NCBI RefSeq assembly: GCF_006385595.1
Contig: NZ_CP041046.1
Location: forward strand, 2,480,001 to 2,544,000
Reading direction: 5' to 3'
Length of the DNA stretch: 64,000 nt
DNA from: Luteibacter pinisoli
GTDB taxonomy: Bacteria; Pseudomonadota; Gammaproteobacteria; Xanthomonadales; Rhodanobacteraceae
The position numbers and the translations under genes were made by a program. Of the stretch, positions 59,456 through 64,000 are shown piece by piece. The notes beneath the pieces are model-generated. The model searched no databases. It saw only the letters and a list, made by a program, of their open reading frames with translations, and was not told where the DNA came from. Within the stretch, counting starts at the first letter, position 1. Each line of letters opens with the position of its first letter.

Positions 59456-61605
59456 TGGACGACGTTCCGAAGGCGCAGCGCGATGCCGTTGCGGGCGGCT
59501 TCACTGACGATCACGCTGCCGTCCACGGGCTCCTCCACTTCGGCACGCGTCGACGGCTTCCCTTGATCCGCCAAAGCGAGGCTGCCGAGTGCGGACTGGC
59601 TTGCCTCGCGATGGTGGCCGGTTACTTTCAGCATCACCTGACGCTGTCCGAAATGCGGCATCGGTTCACCAGCTCGCTCAAGGGCATGAAGCTGGAACGT
59701 CTGCTTGAGATCGCTCGTGAACTGGGTCTCAACGGCCGGCCCGTCAAGCTCGAGCTTTCCGAGATTGGACAACTGGATACGCCGGCCATCCTGCACTGGG
59801 ACATGAATCATTTCGTGGTGCTTCGGAGCGTCAACGAGCGCCGGATCATCATTCATGATCCCGCTGTCGGTGAGCGCATTCTCTCTCTGGCTGAAGCCTC
59901 CAAGCACTTCACCGGCATTGGCGTCGAGATAACGCGAGGTCCCGACTTTCGGCGAAAGCGGGCGGAACCTCCGGTCGCCATGCGCGATATCGTGGGTTCG
60001 GTCCAGGGCCTCGGCCGCTCCCTTGGCGTGGTATTTGCACTGGCAGCCGTGCTGGAGCTCTTTTCGCTTCTTGCGCCGCAGTTTCTGGAAATCGTGGTGG
60101 ATCAGGTCCTCGCCGACAGTGACCTTGATCTCTTGACGTTTCTGGGCTTCAGCTTCTCGTTCCTCCTCATTCTCCAGGCGATCGTCGGAGCTGCCAGAAC
60201 CTGGACCATCACGTGGATGACCAGTCAGTTCTCTCTGAAATGGACAGGTAACGTCTTCCAGCATTTGCTTCGACTTCCGCAGGGATGGTTCCTTCGTCGA
60301 CATCTTGGCGACATTGTCTCGCGATTCGGAGTCATCGCGAACATCCAGAAGACGTTGACCACTCGCTTTGTTGAGGTGGTTATGGACGGCGTCATGGCGA
60401 TTGCCACGGGAGTCTTACTGCTTGTCTATAGCCCGCTGCTGACCGCCATCATCGTCGGAGCTATCGGCCTTTATACGCTCAGCCGGCTGCTCTATTACCG
60501 CGTGTATCGCGAGGCCAACCTGAGCCAGATCGTGATCAACGCCAAGCAGCAATCGCAGTTCATGGAGTCGGCCCGTGGCGTCCAGACCATCCGGCTGTTC
60601 AACAAAGAATCCGTGCGCTCATCCAACTATATGAACGTCACGGCAGAATCACTGAACGCCAATATCGTCGTTCAGCGGTTGAGCATGATCTTCTCATCCT
60701 TCAGCACCATCACGAGTGGCATCCAGAAAATCGGAGTGCTTTGGTTGGGCGCCTGGATGGCCATCAAGGGCGATTTCAGCGCCGGCATGCTCATGGCTTT
60801 TGCCGCCTACGGTGATCAGTTCGCCACACGGGCATCAAGCCTGGTCGATTACATCATTGAGCTTCGTCTCCTGCGCATGCAAGGTGAACGCCTGGCCGAC
60901 ATTGTCCTGACGCCTACGGAGCCTTCCGGCCATGGCGCCTATGCCGGTCCTGATCCGAAACCTTCCGTCGTCGCCGAGCGCCTGGCGTTCCGATATGCGG
61001 CTGGCGAGCCGTGGATCGTGAAGGACGTCTCCTTCGATATCTCCGCCGGCGAGTCGGTAGCCATTGTCGGCCCGTCCGGCTGTGGCAAGAGCACCCTTAT
61101 TCGCATTCTGGTGGGCTTACTGGACCCGAATCAGGGGCGCATTGAGATCGGCGGCATTGACCTGAAGCATCTGGGGAAAGCGCGGCTCCGGCAGATGACC
61201 GCCACCGTCATGCAGGATGACCGGCTCTTCTCGGGAACGATTGCCGACAACATCAGCTTCTTTGACGAAGAAGCTGACCCGCAGCGCGTCGAGGACGCGG
61301 CTCGTCAAGCCGAAATCTACGATGACATCGTGCGAATGCCGATGGGTTTTCATACGCTCGTCGGCGACATGGGATCGAGTCTGTCCGGAGGCCAGCAACA
61401 GCGGATGTTTCTAGCGCGCGCGTTTTATCGCCAGCCTCGAATCCTCATTATGGACGAGGCAACCAGTCACCTCGATCTTGATCTGGAACGTCGCATCTCG
61501 GAGACGCTGCGCCAATCAGGAACGACAAGAATCTTCATTTCACACCGACCCGAGGTGATCGCGACTGCGGATCGGGTGATCCACCTCACCAAGCCAAAAC
61601 GCTAA
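59452..61605 (+). CDS. C39-peptidase-containing ABC exporter (CvaB-like)
   Basis: 717 residues. N-terminal C39 peptidase with Q41 and Cys47 in RQSEAAECGLACLAM, His120 in HWDMNHFVVL and Asp136 in IIIHDPAVG, all needed to cut leaders after a double Gly. Six-helix export domain in the middle, then the ATPase: Walker A GPSGCGKST, signature SLSGGQQQRMFLARA, Walker B ILIMDEATSHLD, His in FISHRPEV. It should cut and export the Gly-Gly-leader product at 62299. Coupled to the adaptor gene. Confidence 0.94.
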   Translation: MMDDVPKAQRDAVAGGFTDDHAAVHGLLHFGTRRRLPLIRQSEAAECGLACLAMVAGYFQHHLTLSEMRHRFTSSLKGMKLERLLEIARELGLNGRPVKLELSEIGQLDTPAILHWDMNHFVVLRSVNERRIIIHDPAVGERILSLAEASKHFTGIGVEITRGPDFRRKRAEPPVAMRDIVGSVQGLGRSLGVVFALAAVLELFSLLAPQFLEIVVDQVLADSDLDLLTFLGFSFSFLLILQAIVGAARTWTITWMTSQFSLKWTGNVFQHLLRLPQGWFLRRHLGDIVSRFGVIANIQKTLTTRFVEVVMDGVMAIATGVLLLVYSPLLTAIIVGAIGLYTLSRLLYYRVYREANLSQIVINAKQQSQFMESARGVQTIRLFNKESVRSSNYMNVTAESLNANIVVQRLSMIFSSFSTITSGIQKIGVLWLGAWMAIKGDFSAGMLMAFAAYGDQFATRASSLVDYIIELRLLRMQGERLADIVLTPTEPSGHGAYAGPDPKPSVVAERLAFRYAAGEPWIVKDVSFDISAGESVAIVGPSGCGKSTLIRILVGLLDPNQGRIEIGGIDLKHLGKARLRQMTATVMQDDRLFSGTIADNISFFDEEADPQRVEDAARQAEIYDDIVRMPMGFHTLVGDMGSSLSGGQQQRMFLARAFYRQPRILIMDEATSHLDLDLERRISETLRQSGTTRIFISHRPEVIATADRVIHLTKPKR

Positions 61606-61614
61606 GGATTGACC

Positions 61615-62271
61615 ATGAAGCCACGTCTAGCCTGTCTCGCTTTCCTGCTTATAAGCTGGGGCACGTTTGCTCACGCGACTCCTACCACTTGCGATGCCAC
61701 GCAGGCCGCCGCGCTGAAGGCCATGCGAGCAAAGGGGACCTCCGCGGAACCGACGACTCAGCTACAGATAGCCGTCCTCGCCGGTAACACCACATCACTC
61801 GGGACGGCCATCGATTCACTCGAATCAGCGCCCGCGACAGCGCGCAGCGCAGCCCTCGACCAAGCCCTGGCAGGCGCCGCCTGGACGGGCAACCAGGTGG
61901 CCGTGGACACGCTGATCGCGCGCGGCGCCCATCCCAATGCCACGACGGACACGACCGGTTCCACTCCGATCGTGCTTGCCGCCCAGTGTGGGCATATCGG
62001 CGCCATGGCCTCGCTCACCAAGGCCGGGGCCAGTCTGACGTCGGGATCCAAACCCGACCAGACAGACAACGTTCCGCGCGGTGCGCTGGAGGCCGCCCTT
62101 GCCGGCGACGAGGCCGAAGCCGCGGAGTGGCTGGTCGATCATGGCTATGACGTTTGCCGAGGTGGCGAGGGCAAGCGCGTCAGCGCCCTGCTCAACCGCC
62201 TGGGACCGAGCACGGCAGTGCCGGCGTCGCTTCGCGCGAAGCTGGCATGCCAGGCAACCAAAGAGAAGTAA
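61615..62271 (+). CDS. Exported ankyrin-repeat-like protein
   Basis: 218 residues. Signal peptide (LACLAFLLISWGTFAHA), then ankyrin-like units: VAVDTLIARGAHPNATTDTT, STPIVLAAQCGHIGAMASLT, ALEAALAGDEAEAAEWLVDH. Start at 61615, 6 bases after AAGGA; a TTG two codons upstream is unlikely. Nine bases after the exporter. Ankyrin proteins bind partners; here it might be an immunity or chaperone factor for the product in the periplasm. Inference only. Confidence 0.78.
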   Translation: MKPRLACLAFLLISWGTFAHATPTTCDATQAAALKAMRAKGTSAEPTTQLQIAVLAGNTTSLGTAIDSLESAPATARSAALDQALAGAAWTGNQVAVDTLIARGAHPNATTDTTGSTPIVLAAQCGHIGAMASLTKAGASLTSGSKPDQTDNVPRGALEAALAGDEAEAAEWLVDHGYDVCRGGEGKRVSALLNRLGPSTAVPASLRAKLACQATKEK

Positions 62272-62298
62272 CCCACTAACCAAAATGGAGTTTGACCA

Positions 62299-62829
62299 AT
62301 GCGCGAGTTGAATATCGCCGAGTTGTCACAGGTCTATGGTGGCGACGCCGCCGAAGAGCAGTTTGAAGTGCTGGCAAAGGCCGCCATTGACCTGGCTGCC
62401 GAAGGCGGCCTGGATTCCGGCGTTGCCGGCAAGCTGTTCACATCGCTGGATTATGCCAATCTCTCGGCAAACGTGAACAGCCTGCAGTTCCAGTATCTGG
62501 AGAACGACTACAACACGTTCATCGCCTACGGCGAACACGCACCGCCGGCACAGTATTTTGAGATCGTCCATCCTGAAAATATCGACTGGAACGCCTACAG
62601 CAACGGTGGCCATGCCTCCGCTGCCGACGCGATCAACGCGATGTTCCATGACGTGGTGACCAACCATCATCTGGCGATCGATCCGAACGGTAACCAGGCG
62701 GGTACCGGTGGTGATGGCGGCGGCGGTGACGGCGGCTACTACGCCGACGGTGGTGGCTACTACGGCGATGGCGGTGGCGACAGCGGTGGCGGCGACGGCA
62801 CCGTGACGGTCGGCCCGATCCAGAGCTAA
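62299..62829 (+). CDS. Double-glycine-leader secreted protein with Gly/Asp/Tyr-rich tail
   Basis: 176 residues. Leader MRELNIAELSQVYGG (residues 1-15) fits the class II bacteriocin/microcin type cut by C39 peptidases after Gly-Gly. The released part (16-176) is acidic with a helical first half, no Cys, and a tail (about 135-168) of Gly, Asp and Tyr with the near repeat YYADGGG/YYGDGGG, ending TVTVGPIQS. It is larger and less hydrophobic than known bacteriocins. Start follows GGAG by 8 bases. It is next to its exporter and to two enzymes, so it is the likely product of this locus. Confidence 0.85.
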   Translation: MRELNIAELSQVYGGDAAEEQFEVLAKAAIDLAAEGGLDSGVAGKLFTSLDYANLSANVNSLQFQYLENDYNTFIAYGEHAPPAQYFEIVHPENIDWNAYSNGGHASAADAINAMFHDVVTNHHLAIDPNGNQAGTGGDGGGGDGGYYADGGGYYGDGGGDSGGGDGTVTVGPIQS

Positions 62830-62907
62830 TCCAAGGCGACCTGCTAATCCCGCGGCTGCAGGGAGCGCGCCCCTGCAACCGCGACTTGCCCTCCAGCGGA
62901 TCGCACC

Positions 62908-63606
62908 ATGTCGCAGATCATTCTCTCGCTTGTTCAACAGACGCTCGGCATGACGCAGGGCGTGCTCCTCTTTGGGTCGCATGTCGTTGGCCCTGTCGAC
63001 GCACATTCAGATATTGACGTTATCGTCCTTGTCGACGGAACCGCCTCGCTGCGTCGGAAGAAGATCCCGACGTCACACGGACTCCTTGATGTTCACCTTC
63101 ATAGCTCAGCGTCGCTCAAGGCGGCCTGGCAGGAACAGCGGTCGCGCTTCATATCGTTCTATACGCATGCGCTCGCGACAGGACGCATTCTTAGTGACAG
63201 CAACGGTTCGCTGGCGCGTCTCGCCGCCGAAAGCCAATCATCATGGCCGCGCAGGCAGATTCGACCGAACTGGACGGTATATCGACTTGCCTTGATGGCG
63301 AAGCTCGGCGACATCGGCCGTGAGCACGATGCTGTCGATAGCCAACTCCTTGCCGTCGATACCTACCAAACCATTCTCGCCGTCCGATCGCTCAACTGCA
63401 CCGGATGGCTGGCTTCGGCCCCACTCATGCGCAGGTGGTGTGCTCAGTCAGCGCCCCTCGTGATTGCCCGCCTCGACGCCGCACTGGGCGCCGCCGCATC
63501 CGGAGAGCCCTCCCTCCTCGCACAGGAGGGGCAGGAATGCTTGACGGCCATCGGAGGGCCACTGTCACCGAGTGAAGCGCTGGCCTGGTCTGGCCTGGCC
63601 GCCTGA
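62908..63606 (+). CDS. MNT-type nucleotidyltransferase
   Basis: 232 residues. GVLLFGSHVVGPVDAHSDID holds the GS-x(n)-D-x-D site (G23/S24, D35/D37), and D61 in LLDVHLH supplies the third acid. The C-terminal helical part is unlike HEPN toxins. Family members transfer AMP to small molecules or proteins. Located between precursor and oxygenase; may modify the product, a partner, or act as a defence/toxin-neutralising enzyme. Start follows GGA by 7 bases. Confidence 0.82.
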   Translation: MSQIILSLVQQTLGMTQGVLLFGSHVVGPVDAHSDIDVIVLVDGTASLRRKKIPTSHGLLDVHLHSSASLKAAWQEQRSRFISFYTHALATGRILSDSNGSLARLAAESQSSWPRRQIRPNWTVYRLALMAKLGDIGREHDAVDSQLLAVDTYQTILAVRSLNCTGWLASAPLMRRWCAQSAPLVIARLDAALGAAASGEPSLLAQEGQECLTAIGGPLSPSEALAWSGLAA

Positions 63607-63635
63607 CTTCCTACCTCAACGAACAGGGACTCGTC

Positions 63636-64000
63636 ATGCTACACACCAAACTTAAGGTCGTTGACGACTTCGTCGACCCCGCCCTCCTCGCCCACCATTT
63701 CAAAGGCGAAGTCTGGTCCTATGGGTGGCGCTCCAACACGGGGGCTGAGGAAACGCCGTTCTGGCACATCCATTTCTGTGGGAGTCGGCGTCCCGACGAA
63801 TATTTCCGTCAGGACGAGCTACTTGCCAGCGATCCGAAGCTCGCCGCTATCGCGTCTGTCTGGGCGAAGATACGGGAGCAATTTACGCCTGATTATCAGT
63901 TGGTCCGATGCTACGCGAACGGACACACCTATGGTCTTGACGGCCACGTTCACCGCGATGCAAAGCCTGGCGAGGACGCGCTGACGGCGTTGGTCTACGT
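63636..64000 (+). CDS. 2OG-Fe(II) oxygenase (cut by window end)
   Basis: 121 residues visible, 3' end missing. LVRCYANGHTYGLDGHVHRD has the Fe-binding His-x-Asp (H106, D108), the prolyl-4-hydroxylase-like layout with the strand TALVY following. The second His and the 2OG-binding Arg are beyond the window. Could hydroxylate the secreted product or a sugar. Ribosome site AGGGA 6 bases before ATG; 29 bases after the nucleotidyltransferase stop, so in the same operon. Confidence 0.83.
   Translation, partial: MLHTKLKVVDDFVDPALLAHHFKGEVWSYGWRSNTGAEETPFWHIHFCGSRRPDEYFRQDELLASDPKLAAIASVWAKIREQFTPDYQLVRCYANGHTYGLDGHVHRDAKPGEDALTALVY

Noticed and set aside
1..64000. tRNA, rRNA, CRISPR arrays, insertion sequences, integrases
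   Set aside because: I saw no cloverleaf-like stretch, spaced identical repeats, transposase or integrase motif on either strand. A dedicated search could still find a tRNA I missed.

Overview
The window is high-GC, tightly packed bacterial chromosome with no rRNA, tRNA, insertion sequence or CRISPR array that I can see. Gene content points to a gammaproteobacterium of the Xanthomonadales/Lysobacterales, probably a Rhodanobacteraceae (Luteibacter/Dyella-like) soil or plant-associated species. The main clues are large periplasmic-propeller histidine kinases with NarL-type regulators, many exported enzymes, XapX, the bufferin cassettes and a CvaB-like secretion system. This placement is inference; I have no 16S or search result.

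Layout. (1) 1-3.6 kb: the 3' part of a large protein with a possible cysteine-peptidase triad, then small orphan genes on the minus strand. (2) 3.8-18.7 kb: an isochorismatase-like hydrolase, a propeller sensor kinase, then a minus-strand run (7563-15574) of hydrolase, XapX, amidohydrolase, DoxX, MFS, exported VOC protein, alginate-export-type porin and esterase. Most junctions in this run are ATGA overlaps. Two sister NarL-type regulators, an AraC regulator and an epoxide-hydrolase-like enzyme follow. (3) 18.9-23.6 kb: a coupled plus-strand operon of fumarase, cupin, malate:quinone oxidoreductase and ThrE-type exporter. (4) 23.5-30.2 kb: an exported metallo-beta-lactamase-fold hydrolase divergent from a LysR gene, an MFS exporter, a small acetyltransferase and a second propeller kinase. 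(5) 30.3-39.9 kb: assorted orphan genes, an LptA-like protein, a structured intergenic region, old yellow enzyme plus LysR, a serine beta-lactamase-like protein, and an alpha/beta hydrolase fused to a degenerate carboxymuconolactone-decarboxylase domain. (6) 40-42.3 kb: two cytochrome P460 genes around an AraC gene. (7) 42.3-47.9 kb: a double bufferin (copper-buffering modified peptide) locus with an NrsF-like anti-sigma factor, an ECF sigma factor and cassettes A1-B-C-DoxX and A2-B-C. (8) 47.9-51.7 kb: a third propeller kinase with a response regulator. (9) 51.9-56.5 kb: a run of orphan small exported and membrane proteins. (10) 56.6-64 kb: a double-domain retropepsin-like protein divergent from an operon with an HlyD-type adaptor, a C39-peptidase ABC exporter, an exported ankyrin-like protein, a double-glycine-leader protein with a Gly/Asp/Tyr tail, a nucleotidyltransferase and a 2OG-Fe(II) oxygenase cut by the window end.

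Two systems stand out. The bufferin locus carries three copies of GTAACC-N16-CGAA, one before each precursor gene (each 47 bases from the -10 element to the ATG) and one reading toward the sigma-factor gene. I found no other exact copy in a by-eye scan of the window. This defines an autoregulated ECF regulon and puts the apparent sigma-factor start codon inside its own promoter. The region from 58 kb on looks like an undescribed type I secreted, probably modified, Gly-rich peptide system: leader peptidase/exporter, adaptor, precursor and two candidate modifying or immunity enzymes in one direction.
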